Source: Lumbricus terrestris
Taxonomy: Eukaryota; Annelida; Clitellata; Crassiclitellata; Lumbricidae
Assembly: GCA_949752735.1 (NCBI GenBank)
Contig: OX457037.1
Location: forward strand, 36,528,596 to 36,592,595
Direction of reading: 5' to 3'
DNA length: 64,000 bases
Shown here: in pieces, positions 20,360-32,119 of the stretch
Layout of the letters: every line of letters starts with the position of its first letter
Numbering within the stretch: the first letter of the stretch is position 1
Translations under genes and position numbers: made by a program
Notes under the pieces: generated by a model
What the model saw: only the letters and a program-made list of their open reading frames with translations
Databases searched by the model: none
Told to the model about the DNA's origin: nothing

Positions 20360-20995
20360 ACAACGCAAGTTCGAGACGCTCCCGCCCGAGGCCCGGTCAA
20401 AGAGGAAGGTCTTAAGTAGTTTATGAAACGAACCAGAGATGTATCGCGAAAGAGAATGCAGTTCGGAGTGGGAGAGACTATATTACAAAAGCCTATCGAA
20501 AACCTGGAGCTGTCTAGTGGCAGTGTAGCAAGCAGAATATCATAAGTCACCAATAGAGGCCGAGCATAAAGATCGTCGACCGCAGTTGGTTGAGGCTAAA
20601 GTAAAGAGCACCCAAAGATGAAGAAGCACTCTGTCCAGAACACAGGGCCAGCCGTTACAGGAGACTCTGTAATGGATGCATTGGAGGACACGCATCAATT
20701 GTAGATGCAGATATGTGGCCGAAGCTATGGACACCAACAATTAAACTCGTGAGCAAACAAAACGCCTTCTAAAGGATGCAAAACGGATCTGTGAAGTCCA
20801 CAGCAGAGCGAAGAGCAGAGGTCCAATCGACTAAGAATAAAGACCTGGATCAGAGGACGAGGAAAAACGGGTGAAAACCACATGCTTTCCAAGAACCGTC
20901 GGAAGCCTTGAATTTTCTGTGCAGGAACAGCAGATATAATTGTTTCTTTGCAAGACTTCGTTTGACGAATGACGTTTAGGTTCCAGTCGATGATA
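20360..20995 (-). mobile_element. CR1-like LINE, decayed C-terminal fragment
   Basis: The minus strand holds the RT phrase VFILSRLDLCSSLCCGLHRS, after FLESMWFSPV, then in other frames a decayed C-terminal region rich in Ser and Leu ending near 20360. Several frameshifts separate the blocks. Confidence 0.5.
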
Positions 20996-21017
20996 AGCAA
21001 ACGATAAGCAAAAGCTT

Positions 21018-21115
21018 CCTCAGAACGAACGAACGAATGAACGAACGAACGAACGAATGAACGAACAATTGAACGAACGAATGAACGAATGAACGAACGA
21101 ATGAACGAACGAACG
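21018..21115. repeat. (AACG)n array
   Basis: AACGAACGAATG-type tetranucleotide array of about 100 bp. Confidence 0.9.
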
Positions 21116-21654
21116 GCTGGTCCCTTAATCTCATCTGTGCTCAGATAAATGACAATATTATTGTGTAGTCGCTTGCATACGCCTCCTAGAAAGCAGTAGC
21201 GGCTGGCGGTCAGTTATTAAACGTAATTGATTTTATTTCGTCTATTCTGTTATCGGTTCGAACATCAATCATGTGCTCGCAACCGGACGTTTCATAGGTG
21301 GTTCCATCGGAACTCAATTCAGGCGCTCGTCACCGAACAAAGCAACCTCTTTCAGGTGAAACTGGCAGTCACTGTTATAGAGGGGGACACAGTCGTTGAG
21401 GCCTTCGGGAAATCCGATGAAAAATTGACATTATAATTAATATACGTTATGAATTGGTTTATTATCAATCGGCAAACCACATCCCGTTGAAAGTAAACAA
21501 TAAGGGGGAGAAAGGGAGGAGAATGATAAGTTTTATGGTAGGTCGAGAGTTGATTGTCTATACTGGCTGTTTACTGCTGTTGTTTGTTATGTTTGTTTTT
21601 AGCGGGTTCTACAGACTATAGAGGGTCCTGAGAACGAAGTTCTTGTCATCCATC

Positions 21655-22012
<358 letters not shown>

Positions 22013-22914
22013 TTAGTGCAGCTTATACTGCACCATTATTACGCAGCGTAATTCACCGAAGCTAATGGGATACAATTGATGAGTCGTCTTATCAATCGAG
22101 CTGAACTATAAATAAAATACATATATATAATTATATATATAATTTGTATTATATATTATATATATATTATATATATTACGTAGATATATATGTTCAGAAT
22201 TATGATGTGGGCGAAAATTCGTGCACAGCCAGACTGTTACAACTGGAGTCAGTAGGCAGAAAATCTCTTTAATAGGATGAATGCGGGCATACAATAGTAT
22301 TATAGTACAGAGGCGTTGGATTCCGGAAATCTATTGGCATGCACCGGAGATACCCGCATCCGAGTACGCTTTAACAGATCGATTATAATCTGCGGATGCG
22401 AAGACAAGCAGAGAGATTTCAGGAGGGAAGAGGGATTAAGAGAGCGACGAATGTATTCGAGAGGAAGAACAATTGTTGTAAAGAGAACAACAACATTAAA
22501 GAGCATTAACAAGAATCATTCGCTGAATAGAATCAGAAATGCAATTATAGAGTGCTGTGACATTCAGAACAACAAGAAGAACACTACAGTCGCATCTACC
22601 ACTACTTTCTCTACTATTACTACTACTATTACTACTACTTTTACTACAACTCCTGCAGGTATTATTATCACTGCTACTACTATCACCACTAATACTACTA
22701 CAACAACAACTACTACTACTACTACAATAAGCAGTGGTGGTGGTTGGCTGTGGTAGCAGTAATAATAATAATCATAGTAATAAAATTAATAACAATAACA
22801 ATGAAATTATCAGCGTTGGTGGCAGTAGCATTAGTATTTCTATGGTGTCAGCATTATCAGGATTAATGTAAGTATGTTTCAGTATAAATATTATGAATTC
22901 GTTGACGATACAAG

Positions 22915-23228
22915 AATAAAGAGAAGAATAGCTATGCGAAAAGATGCCTTCTATAAAAGAAAAGAATCGCCGAGATGAGAGCTAAATAAGAATCTGAAAA
23001 AGCGAATAATCAGGACAATGATAACCTAGTTATGGGTAGAATAATTAGCTGGATAGAACGCAGAACAAATGAAGAGATACGAATATACTGCAATGGGTAG
23101 ACAAAATTCCTGATAGGAATCATCAGAAGCAGGCAGAAAACCTGGCTGAGCCACATCATGATGGGAGACTTTCTCCTAAGAACCATAATTGAGGGACGAA
23201 TGATGGTTAAAAAAACAATACAAAGACC

Positions 23229-23292
<64 letters not shown>

Positions 23293-23395
23293 CTACTGAA
23301 CTGGATGATGAAGGAGAGCCACAGCAAGTTGAAGAAGAGAGCCGGATAACGTGCCGAATGGCGCCATTGGATGTTCCAACCTGCTTGCTATAGGC
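22915..23395 (+). mobile_element. LINE ORF2 C-terminus leading into a purine-rich tail
   Basis: The plus strand reads WIERRTNEEIRIYCNG, then after a stop QKTWLSHIMMGDFLLRTIIE and GRMMVKK, and at the end AEWRHWMFQPACYRQRV. These are the post-RT motifs of an RTE-like LINE. A (GAT)n block (23228-23293) interrupts it. The ORF end is followed directly by the GAA/GAGGAA array, the probable tail. Confidence 0.65.
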
Positions 23396-23399
23396 AGAG

Positions 23400-23411
23400 A
23401 GTCAAAGAAGA

Positions 23412-23450
<39 letters not shown>

Positions 23451-23681
23451 AGAAGAAGAGGAGGAGGAGGAGGAGGAGAAGAGGAAGAAGAAGAAGAAGA
23501 AGAAGAAGAAGAAGAGGAAGAGGAAGAGGAAGAGGAAGAGGAAGAGGAAGAGGAAGAGGAAGAGGAAGAGGAAGAGGAAGAGGAAGAGGAAGAGGAAGAG
23601 GAAGAGGAAGAGGAAGAGGAAGAGGAAGAGGAAGAGGAAGAGGAAGAGGAAGAGGAAGAGGAAGAGGAAGAGGAAGAGGAA

Positions 23682-23719
<38 letters not shown>

Positions 23720-23805
23720 AGAGGAAGAGGAAGAACAAGAAGAACAAGAACAAGAACAAGAAGAACAAGAACAAGAACAAGAACAGGAAGAGGAAGATGA
23801 AGAAG
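23400..23805. repeat. (GAA)/(GAGGAA) polypurine array, 400 bp
   Basis: GAA units, then about 30 GAGGAA hexamers, then degenerate GAACAA. It starts at the end of the LINE fragment. Confidence 0.97.
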
Positions 23806-25135
23806 AAGTTGACGATGATAATAAATAACAGAATCGGATGAATTACTGTCGCTGTGGTCATCAACTGCATGCCTCAGAGTTGGAACCCAACTCTACGAAT
23901 AAACGAACAGTCGTGCATGGACTTATTGCCAACTGAACCGATTTCTGACTTCCATAAATTATGGACTTGGTTTCAAAGAATTGTGCGGTATTACGTTTAA
24001 ATGTATTATAGCAGTCCATATGGAATGAGGCATTAATCACAATAGACTCGGTGTGGTTCGAACGACTTTAAAACGTAAAATTGCACCTAATACAGTAAAG
24101 GGCAGTTTCGTAATTCAAAACGAACTCGGGTGAATAGGCCTATAGCAAATTTCTGTGAGTATCCGTACAACGGGCTATTCAATGGTTTCTGGTTCTGGCA
24201 GGATGACAGACTTTTACGCGAGGAAGGTATAGGGTTAAAATGAAAAAATTGATCTAACCGGCTGTGCACATCAATAAAATAGAAAAAAATTGTAAAGATT
24301 CTTTTATACTTACGGCGCACTAAAATAGAAGGAATTGATTAAAGGGAGAAACTCAGGAGTCATGCAGTGTGTCAAATAACCTATAGCCTTCCGCGACCTG
24401 AGGCTCCGGTGGCGACACCACAGCTGTGATCGGAATATCGCTGTGTTTTTTGGAGTTCTTAGGCATATACTTCTACGGTTGTTTATTATCAATTGTATTA
24501 GACTCCAAACCGATTTGGAGAGAGCACTGCAGGCGGCGGTTTGTTAAAAATGGATCATTCGAGGAACCTACTTCACTTCCCCCGAATGACCTATAAGTCT
24601 ATTATTGGCTGTTTTCTTTGCTCACACACGACTACCAGAGGATCCCATGATTTCTCGTACATCAGACCGTCTTTCAAGAAATATCTTTTCATGGCGGTCG
24701 GAACTAAACCAGCTGAGACTGCATGCTCTCAAGATATACTGGCTGTTTGATTCACAGCAATTCCCCTCCATGCTTCTTTCTTTTCTTCTCTCAGTCCCAC
24801 GCCTATCATTCCTCTATCATTCTCTTCCTCCCCCCCCCCCATTCTTTTGTCTCTGCGTCCGTCTCCATTGTTCCCTTTTCCCAGCTGTTCCTCTTTTCCT
24901 ACTTCCGTCTTTCAATCCATTACTTCACCTTTGTTCTGTAACATCTCCAGATTTCTCTCTGATCATTCTCCATCCTTCCGTCCCTTTTTCCATCCCTTCC
25001 TAGCTCTAGTACCCGCACTGCTGCACTAGCCCCCTATTTTTGGCATTTCTTTCCCTCCAGTTCTCCACACACGCACAGCCTTAAACCGCCCATCGTTCCA
25101 GGTGAACCCGAGTGCTAGCGGACCATAATCATAAC
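23806..25135. other. Intron sequence without recognised features
   Basis: Nothing that I can define. A pyrimidine-rich stretch lies at 24760-25040. Confidence 0.35.
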
Positions 25136-25312
25136 CAGGGCTTAAAGTGTGCCTGGACGGTCATGGACGTCGTCCATGCACTTATTTTAAAATATGAACG
25201 CCGTCCTGCCACTTATTGGCCAGCACAGCCTGAAAAGGTAAGAGAGTCCAGGCACTTCTTTTAGAAAGACAAGGGGCGTCCAGGCACTTATTTTCCCACA
25301 CTTTAAGCACTG
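25136..25312. mobile_element. hAT-like MITE, 177 bp
   Basis: TSD ATCATAAC / ATCACAAC (7/8) and TIRs CAGGGCTTAAAGTGTG / CAGTGCTTAAAGTGTG. The interior carries copies of GTGCCTGGACG and its complement. A tandemly expanded relative is at 37262-37528. Confidence 0.75.
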
Positions 25313-26093
25313 ATCACAACACACTCATTCAGTGCATGGCTATAGAGTCTTAGACCGCCGTTCACATCGCACAATGAGGCTCAGTCGGTGGTTGCTGTAG
25401 AGATATAATATAACCTACTGGCTAATTACTGTCATACACGATTATCAGCCAACAGTCTCAGACACGTAGGGACTATTATCCGACCAGAGGCAATAAAATC
25501 TTAGGCCTGCAATACCATAATTCTTACTTGTGCGCTATATAAATGTCGAGATGCATAGAATACGACGAAATATACGGCACCTCTGAGTAGTTTGTTTTGC
25601 CCGAGGCTCCATATAAAATGGCCGACACAATACAAACACAGCTGCGCAAGAAATTTACCAGCGGAGATTTACAGCAACGAATTAGATTACACGTCCTACA
25701 CAGAAGATTGGATTTCTGTATTATTGGTAGAATAACCGATAATTTGACATGTTCACAAAATTCTTACTGCACCCAGTGAGGTATTGCTGCTTTCCAAAGA
25801 TATATTGCCGACATAAACAATATTTTATATTGGGACCTTCAACGCGTTACAGCACATTGGTGATGAATTTGATGATTTAGGTCATTTTAGGATAAACAGT
25901 TCTTATTTCCTTTGACCAGATGAGTCCCTGTTCTCAGGGTTGCCCCGCAGAATGACTCGCATACACTGCATAGGCCAATAGGAAAAAGATGAGTATAGGT
26001 GCATTTACTAAACCGAGTATGCGCACTTGTTTGTTTCAGACGTAGGCCTAATCAGTAAGTTCCAGCAATGTTATAATAAGGTGACAGCGTGAA

Positions 26094-26126
26094 TAATAAT
26101 AATAGGTCTAATAATAATAATAGGCC

Positions 26127-26167
<41 letters not shown>

Positions 26168-26205
26168 GCAATAATAATAATAATAATATGATAATAATAC
26201 TAATG

Positions 26206-26281
<76 letters not shown>

Positions 26282-26300
26282 CAACAACAACAACAATAAC
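26094..26300. repeat. (AAT)n microsatellite
   Basis: AAT units with small interruptions ending in CAA units. Confidence 0.95.
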
Positions 26301-26439
26301 AATGATAATAATAACATTAGTAACAAATTACCAATAATGATACCTGGTAATAACAAATTGGTTGTGAAACATGGGACGAGGTCTGATTTCTCTTTGATGT
26401 CCTTAGATTATTCCTAAAATAATGTTCATGAATCTTGAT

Positions 26440-26495
26440 GGATCATTTAGGCCGCCTCTTACCTCGGGTAAAAAATAATAATATTGAGCATAAGA
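26440..26495 (+). mobile_element. LINE 3'-end remnant with AAT tail
   Basis: ATGGATCATTTAGGCCGCC, then TTACCTCGGGTAAAAAATAA and TAAT. The same end occurs at 27537-27570, 48113-48160 and, reversed, at 36295-36340. Confidence 0.55.
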
Positions 26496-26530
26496 TTATA
26501 AGATGAAAAGTGTTAGAAATCAGTTGTTAC

Positions 26531-26650
26531 CATCGTTGCATGCAGTGCCTGTGAAGGACGTGTGGTCGCAATCGCACTTGTAGGAGCTCCACTGTTGCTC
26601 GCAACGACCCTCGTTTTCACAAACATGGCGCTGACAATCCGTACTTGGAC
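26531..26650 (-). CDS. NRXN: Neurexin exon: third EGF-like module
   Basis: Acceptor GCGGGTGTAG, donor AACGATG|GTAACA, phase 1 in and out, 120 bp, a typical one-exon EGF module. The six cysteines are visible in CQRHVCENEGRC and YKCDC then ACND; the sequence GPSTDC to CDCDHTSF matches the EGF module between LNS5 and LNS6 (vertebrate STTCTEESCANQG, FTCDCTMTSYGG). Confidence 0.9.
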
Positions 26651-26994
26651 CTACACCCGCAACACAACAGTAACGTGCACCATCACGCCCAGTACACAAA
26701 TTACCTGTATCTGCCTCCTGCACATGTCTGAGAACACAACGACATGCAAATAGGCGTTCTTACTCAAATACACACAAATATAGTCAGTGGCGGCTTTACA
26801 GGGAAGGTCGGGGAGGGTGGGCAGTGCCATATGGCGTTTTGGTCAAATAGTGTCCATCCAGGTGATTTTCTGATTCTGCTCTACATAAAGCTGTGGACAT
26901 TGTTCTGAAGTAAAGACACAGACCACATTTCGACAACTTTTATGCAAATTCGGCTCCCACATCATTTCAGAACTGAGTAGGCAAATTTCAGATA

Positions 26995-27395
26995 ATTCTA
27001 TTGGTGTCCTGACAATTCGGAGCGGACAATTCGGAGTGAACAATTCGGAGCTGGACTATTTGGAGGTGATCGACGAATTCTTTGCTTGAATTGAAGTTGC
27101 ATTTATGGAAGCATTTGTCGCTACAGAAATAAGAGAAGTCTGAATAATGAAAATTAGTCTTGCTTCAGTAGAAGTTGGATTGATGAGAATAATAAGACTT
27201 ATTTCTTGGCCGCTCCGTATTTTCCAATTCGAATTATCAATTGTTTGGCTCCGAATTATCCGGGTTCGAATTGGGCGACACCGAATTATCCGGCTCCGAA
27301 TTATCCGGCTCCGAGTTGTTCGGGTCCAAATTATCTGGCTCCGAATTGTTCGGCTCCGAATTGTTCGCTTCTAATTATCCGAATACCAATAGAAT
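26995..27395. mobile_element. Foldback element with GACAATTCGGAGC repeats
   Basis: Inverted outer motif ATTCTATTGGT at both ends. The left arm has three to four GACAATTCGGAGCG units; the right arm has about nine units of the complement (CCGAATTATCCGGCT). The interior carries CTTGCTTCAGTAGAAGTTGG and ATTGATGA, related to the repeat unit inside 8467-9338. No TSD was identified. Confidence 0.65.
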
Positions 27396-27582
27396 GATTA
27401 CTATTGATTAGCAACTTGAAATTAATTAAGACTATAATATTAATATTATCATCGAGCGCCATGCGACGTTTGGGTGAAATCGGGTCTATCCAAGACATTT
27501 CATTCCTAAGATAATTTTCATAAATCCTGTGGAATCATTTATACCTCGGGTAAAAAATAATAATACTGAGTAATGTTCCGCG

Positions 27583-27849
27583 AAGAGCGGATGCAGAAAT
27601 TTTTTAGGGGGAGCAACATTTTGTTGTCTTTGATCAATCCCCGAAAAATCTGATGACCATTTTTTCTTTGACCTCTCGCCCAAAAATTAAAAAAAATCGG
27701 CTCCGGTTGTTTTCAAAATCTGAGGACCTTTTAACTCTTTTTTAGTCGCATGCTACTTTACCCTTTGCTCAATATATTGAAAGTCTCGATTGCTGATCGA
27801 GGGGATTGCCACGTGCTGTGCTAATTTCTAAATGAAATCCGCCCCTGGG
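27583..27849. mobile_element. Probable hAT-like MITE
   Basis: Left end AGAGCGGATGCAGAAATTTT, right end on the other strand CCCAGGGGCGGATTTC, with TTCCGCGA / TACCGCGA as a 7/8 TSD. The interior has the family's GACCATTTTTTCTTTGACC-type phrase. Confidence 0.45.
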
Positions 27850-27907
27850 TACCGCGAGCACAATTTTTAGGAAACGCTGGGGGGATTAACTAACTAACTT
27901 GACTAAC

Positions 27908-28385
27908 CTTCGCATCCAGCCACGATGTGAGCCTGGCCATCTGGCGGCGGTTGAAGAACGAGTTCCTCCATGAGATTCCGCGTCTTCCCATTGACGACGA
28001 CGGACGCCATGCACCCGTGAAACCCGGATGTCGACCTCAGTTGCCGTGGCAACGCCGGAAGTACGCTGACCGGAACTCCGCCGACGTACACGTCATCGTT
28101 GAGGTCGAAGTGAACGGACTTGACGTCCGGCGGCGTCCGGTCGAAGGCTGACCAGTCGTCCACTACAAGGGTCTGACGATTGAGGTCCGAACGGACGATT
28201 CCCACCAGGTGCCAATCACCGTCGTTGAGGGCGGAGCCCAGCGTTGATTGAATGGCCCTGGCTCCGCCTCCGGTGTCGAAGACGTAGCGGACCTGACCGG
28301 AAACGAGTTCGACGGCCAGGAAGTCGTTGTCGACGACGCCCGATGTGGTGAAGAGAACCAGACCGTCCGACTGGTAGGTTCTGAT
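27908..28385 (-). CDS. NRXN: Neurexin exon: LNS5
   Basis: Acceptor GTGTTCCAG, donor GCGAAG|GTTAGT, phase 0 to 1, 478 bp. It encodes most of a laminin-G/LNS fold: YQSDGLVLFTTSG, DNDFLAVELVSGQVRYVFDT, LNDGDWHLVGIVRSDLNRQT, DVYVGGVP, and GFHGCMASVVVNGK then AGCEG. The two cysteines near the end form the usual LNS disulfide. It matches vertebrate LNS5 (GLLLFNSG, NDFIVIELVKGYIHYVFDLG, FQGCLASVDLNG). An extension of this frame upstream of 28385 is intron. Confidence 0.92.
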
Positions 28386-28429
28386 CTGGAACACACAACA
28401 CCTGCTGCTGCATTGGTCTTGATTTAGTC

Positions 28430-28640
28430 CGATAGAAAAGTTTCCCTGTATCAAGGTGAGAATTGACAAGGGTTGAGGGTTCAAACCCTTTGAGTCTCTA
28501 TTAGGCCCCATAGTAAAGTAGTCCTTATTAGGCCCCCATAGTAAAGTCTTAAGTGCACAATCCAACTCCACATAAATCAACGTCAAACTCTCAGTTATTT
28601 CTAAACAATCCTCATACTGCTCTGCATACAACGGCATCTG
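28430..28640. repeat. Dispersed repeat, copy 1
   Basis: GGTTGAGGGTTCAAACCC, CCCCATAGTAAAGT and CTCATACTGC elements recur in the same order at 30715-30885. The GGTTCAAACCC core resembles a tRNA B box, so a SINE origin is possible. Confidence 0.5.
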
Positions 28641-29342
28641 AACTCGTTTTTTCGTCACACAAACCATAAACATCATGTATTATTGCCCACTTCCGACATT
28701 TTGTATTCAGAGAATAAGAACCTATCCACGTTTTCAAATCTACGGGGTAAGGACTGATGAGGAAACCAATCCTCGGTCTAAAACTTACAATACCGTAATA
28801 TATTATTAAAGAATTGTGACTATTCCGTCTTTTCCAGTTGAACTAATAATATTAGCTAGAGCCACAGATTCTACCACTCACCTAAAAACCAGTCAAGAGG
28901 CTATTTTTAGGTGACGTAGAACCCGTAGTTGCATCACTACTACTCATCTTCCAATCAGCATTGAATTAACGACCGTCCTCTGTGATGACTTGCTAAACAC
29001 ATGTAGGCTAATTACTATCCCATAAAAATTTCGTTTCCACATAAAATGTCACTTCTTACTTAAACTAAATATGCACAAAAGATATGTGCAGCCTAAGTCT
29101 TAGTGATTTTCTGGTGAATTTAATTAATCAATGTTACCTTTCCAATGCACAGGCTATCTCCTTGCATTAAAAAGTATTTCCTCCCCTCAGATTCACATTT
29201 CGATGAGAAATGTGCGCGCTATAAATCTATTTAATAATAATTGTTAAAAAGTAATAATAATAATCATAATTACAATAATAAAACGAAACTCAGTATTTGA
29301 TATAAATATTGTCGTATGAATGAGGTGGAACTTCACATTTAC
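28641..29342. other. Intron sequence
   Basis: AT-rich; nothing else was recognised. Confidence 0.4.
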
Positions 29343-29629
29343 CTGGAAATATATCGAGAACGTTGAGTAGATCTTCCAATTAAACAGCAGATAAGCATCC
29401 GCCGATCTAAAGGTCACAGGAAATACACTTGGATCCGCGATTCCTCGACCTTGACTTCCAACTGAACTCTGATTGACCTCCTGGTTAAAGATGATCGGAT
29501 CGGAGGCCGATCTTCCTAGTCCAGAATCCTTTTTGTCAACGTATGGTCGACCTGGACTGTATGTAACGACCTTGGCGGATATGACCTCTGCAGCCACATC
29601 TCTGACCTTGCGAGGCTTTGAAAACGAAT
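29343..29629 (-). CDS. NRXN: Neurexin exon: linker and first strand of LNS5
   Basis: Acceptor TTTTTTCCAG, donor TTTCCAG|GTAAATG, phase 1 to 0, 287 bp. The C-terminal third, ADPSVFPVTFRSADAYLLF and then FSIYFQ, aligns with the beginning of vertebrate LNS5 (ADPVTFKSRSSYLAL, MHLFFQFKT). The preceding 60-odd residues (KPRKVRDVAAEVISAK, SPGRPYVDKKDSGLGRSASD and following) are not in the vertebrate proteins I know and look like a disordered linker. This is the most upstream neurexin exon I can support; LNS4 was not found. Confidence 0.8.
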
Positions 29630-29918
29630 CTGGAAAAAAGAATCGCTGAGTTGACTGGAAAGCAAACAATGGAAGAAGTCTTGTAAAAACGTGATCAGGA
29701 AACAATTATTACTAATAACCATAATTTTATTGCTATGCCTTAGCTGTAAAAACAGGATATGAGGCGAGAGAAAGCTGAAGAAAGACTAGCTATTAGAGAA
29801 AAAGGCGAACTGATGACTGAAGTCCATTTCATTGAGAGGGACCTTGGTATAAAGGCACAATATATTTTTGGATGCATTGTGCATGCATTAAAGGCTATAA
29901 TATTGTGTGCAATATTTA

Positions 29919-30083
29919 TGCGCTCCCGACTACAGCGCGGACACTCAATTGGAGCTTCACGCCTATTATAAGCGTAGAGCAATTGCGAGTGAAGGACTTG
30001 CTGCGAGGCAGTTTGAGGTGGATTTGAACCTGCAATCTTTCGGTTGCAAGGCAACGGACATACCAACTACAACCACCGCGCCC
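29919..30083 (-). mobile_element. tRNA-derived SINE, family 1, 3'-truncated
   Basis: On the minus strand GGGCGCGGTGGTTGTAGTTG, GATTGCAGGTTCAAATCC and CAATTGCTCTACGC are recognisable; the LINE-like 3' end stops near GTCGGGAGCGC. Confidence 0.65.
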
Positions 30084-30105
30084 TACATATAAAGTATGAT
30101 TAGTG

Positions 30106-30155
30106 TCGCCCTCCTCCTTTATCCAGGCTTGGGACTGGCACTGCAAGAGTACGAG
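30106..30155 (-). repeat. Dispersed motif GCCAGTCCCAAGCCTGGATA
   Basis: On the minus strand it is followed by AAGGAGGAGGGCGAC. Other copies: 62779-62820 (+) and a shorter one at 33328-33360 (-). It is probably the conserved part of a retroelement whose other parts I do not recognise. Confidence 0.5.
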
Positions 30156-30714
30156 AAGTGGCGGAGTCAGCAGATCTCCTGGTCACATGACCTTTTGCAA
30201 TAAAATAAACAAAAGTATCAAAGCAGCAGAAACATTGCAGCAAGTATATTATGGACGGCTGTTGATTGAATCGCTTTAAACGGACACACTGGGAGCACCA
30301 CCGACCGAAACACCCCCCCCCCCACACACACACACAATTAGACAATACTATTATATGAAAGCGATTCACTCAACATTGACGGCGTTTTAGTTTGCGCAAT
30401 GGCATCCTTCTCCCTGCAGAACCCACATCTACCACATTCCACACCCGTCAAATGGAATTACGATGGCTCGAAACGGTTGCTATGGAGATGCGAATACGAT
30501 TCGGTTATGTAAACTGGGCGGAAGGAACGCTTAATCTGAGGCATATCCTGTGGCCGTCGTTTCTAGAGGGCATTAGAGTCGCACTGCACGGTGCTATACA
30601 ATGTATACATGGATATATTTAGGGTCCACTGTTATTAAGTGAGCAACTGTATACGGCAGAAGTGACGGAGGAGAAGTGGACAATCGCACCGTCAGCCGGA
30701 ACACGGTCATCTGT

Positions 30715-30885
30715 ATGGCTGACAGTTGACCAGGGTGAGAATTGCGAAGGGGGAGTTGGGGTTTCAATCCCCCCTCGTCTGTCTTAGAACCCCATAGTAA
30801 AGTCTGCTTTTCACACCCTAATTCCCGGTGGATCATAGTCCAACCCGTTCCCAGTTATTTTTCCACAATTCTCATACTGCAGTAG
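30715..30885. repeat. Dispersed repeat, copy 2
   Basis: Homologous to 28430-28640: GTTGGGGTTTCAATCCCCC, CCCCATAGTAAAGTC, CAGTTATTTTTCCACAAT and CTCATACTGC. Confidence 0.5.
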
Positions 30886-31837
30886 GCTTATATTATAATT
30901 AGGCTATAGGCTAGACCACCGATACATTAGGGGAAACTGGTCTATTTAGGCCTATTTGTGTACACACTTGTGACTTGTCCAATGTCCATTTATTGCGCCA
31001 AATAGGCTACGCCGCAAAATATCAATGAATTTGAAACCAATGCGCGAGGTGTGCTATTGATAGTACATGTGAAGTCTATGGAAGCAAAATCAGTGGCCAG
31101 CATCCGTTTCTTATAACCACTGACGTTTTTTTGATAAATCCGACTCCAACCGATGCAACGATGATCAAATTCAACAGGCAACCAAGACCTAATGCAATTG
31201 CCTACCTGACCGGCATTTCTACACTGCCACAAAGAATCCATTAAGCGATACTTTCTCGAATAACACTTGATGCAAGTTAGCCGCTTTGTCGAACAGCGTT
31301 TAGCCGCTGGAATCGGGTTTCGAGATAGGACAATTCTTTCATTCTCTCCTTGCATGTAAACTGCTACACCTGGTCATTTTAAAAGGAGGTCTCTTAAGTT
31401 GTGTTTAGCCTGTCATGTCTGATAGGGCTTAGAAGGTCCTTTTATTGCGCCAAATACGCCGCCAAAGATCAATGAATTGGAAAGCAATACACGCGGTAAG
31501 TATAAGGTTAAATGACAGTTCAGAGTTGATATAGCCTACACAACGAAGAAGTTTACGTTGGTAGGCTTAGCTAGACGCGAAGACGTAATCGTTGGTAGCT
31601 ATAGCTCCGACTCGACACCGAAAAGATCATGTGCAGCAATACCGTATTCATTTAACGTACATTATAGACGTCGGTAGTTTGGCGAGATATGAACGCTTTG
31701 GACTCTAGAACATTCTAGTTAAAGCGAGCTTGGCATTTTTCTTTCTTGTAGCTTATAGCAAGCCATGAACTCAGTTAGACCTATTAGGTCAATTGTATAG
31801 GATAGATGAGGAAAATGTGACACTTATCTGTTTTGGA
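30886..31837. other. Sequence without recognised genes
   Basis: A 121-codon minus-strand ORF (30990-31355) was examined and not accepted: no splice context and no family resemblance. Confidence 0.35.
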
Positions 31838-32111
31838 CAGTGGTGTAGCCAGGAATTTATGATGGGGGGGTTGATTTTTTTTGCCAGGCCCGGTGCCCTT
31901 TCTGACACAAACCCAACAGTATTACAGTAAATAAAAAGGGAGTACCCGTAAGCTAAAGTAGGCCTAACAAAGGGAATAAAGTTAAAAAACAATTGTTACT
32001 ACAAGCAATTGTTTTGTTTTTCTTATTTAAGTGGACAAATAACATTTAAACAACTTTTTTCTAGTCCAGAGGGGTTTTTAACCCCCGAAGCCTCCCTTGT
32101 CTACGCCACTG
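31838..32111. mobile_element. hAT-like MITE, 274 bp
   Basis: Perfect 8-bp TSD GTTTTGGA (31830-31837, 32112-32119); ends CAGTGGTGTAGCCAGG / CAGTGGCGTAGACAAGG. It is the same subfamily as 12356-12624. Confidence 0.88.
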
Positions 32112-32119
32112 GTTTTGGA

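Noticed and set aside
23351..23870. Arg-Gly, Lys-Arg and Phe-Leu repeat ORFs
   Set aside because: They are by-products of a GAGGAA array following a LINE end.
30990..31355. 121-codon minus-strand ORF
   Set aside because: No homology, signal or splice partner recognised; plausible by chance at this base composition.
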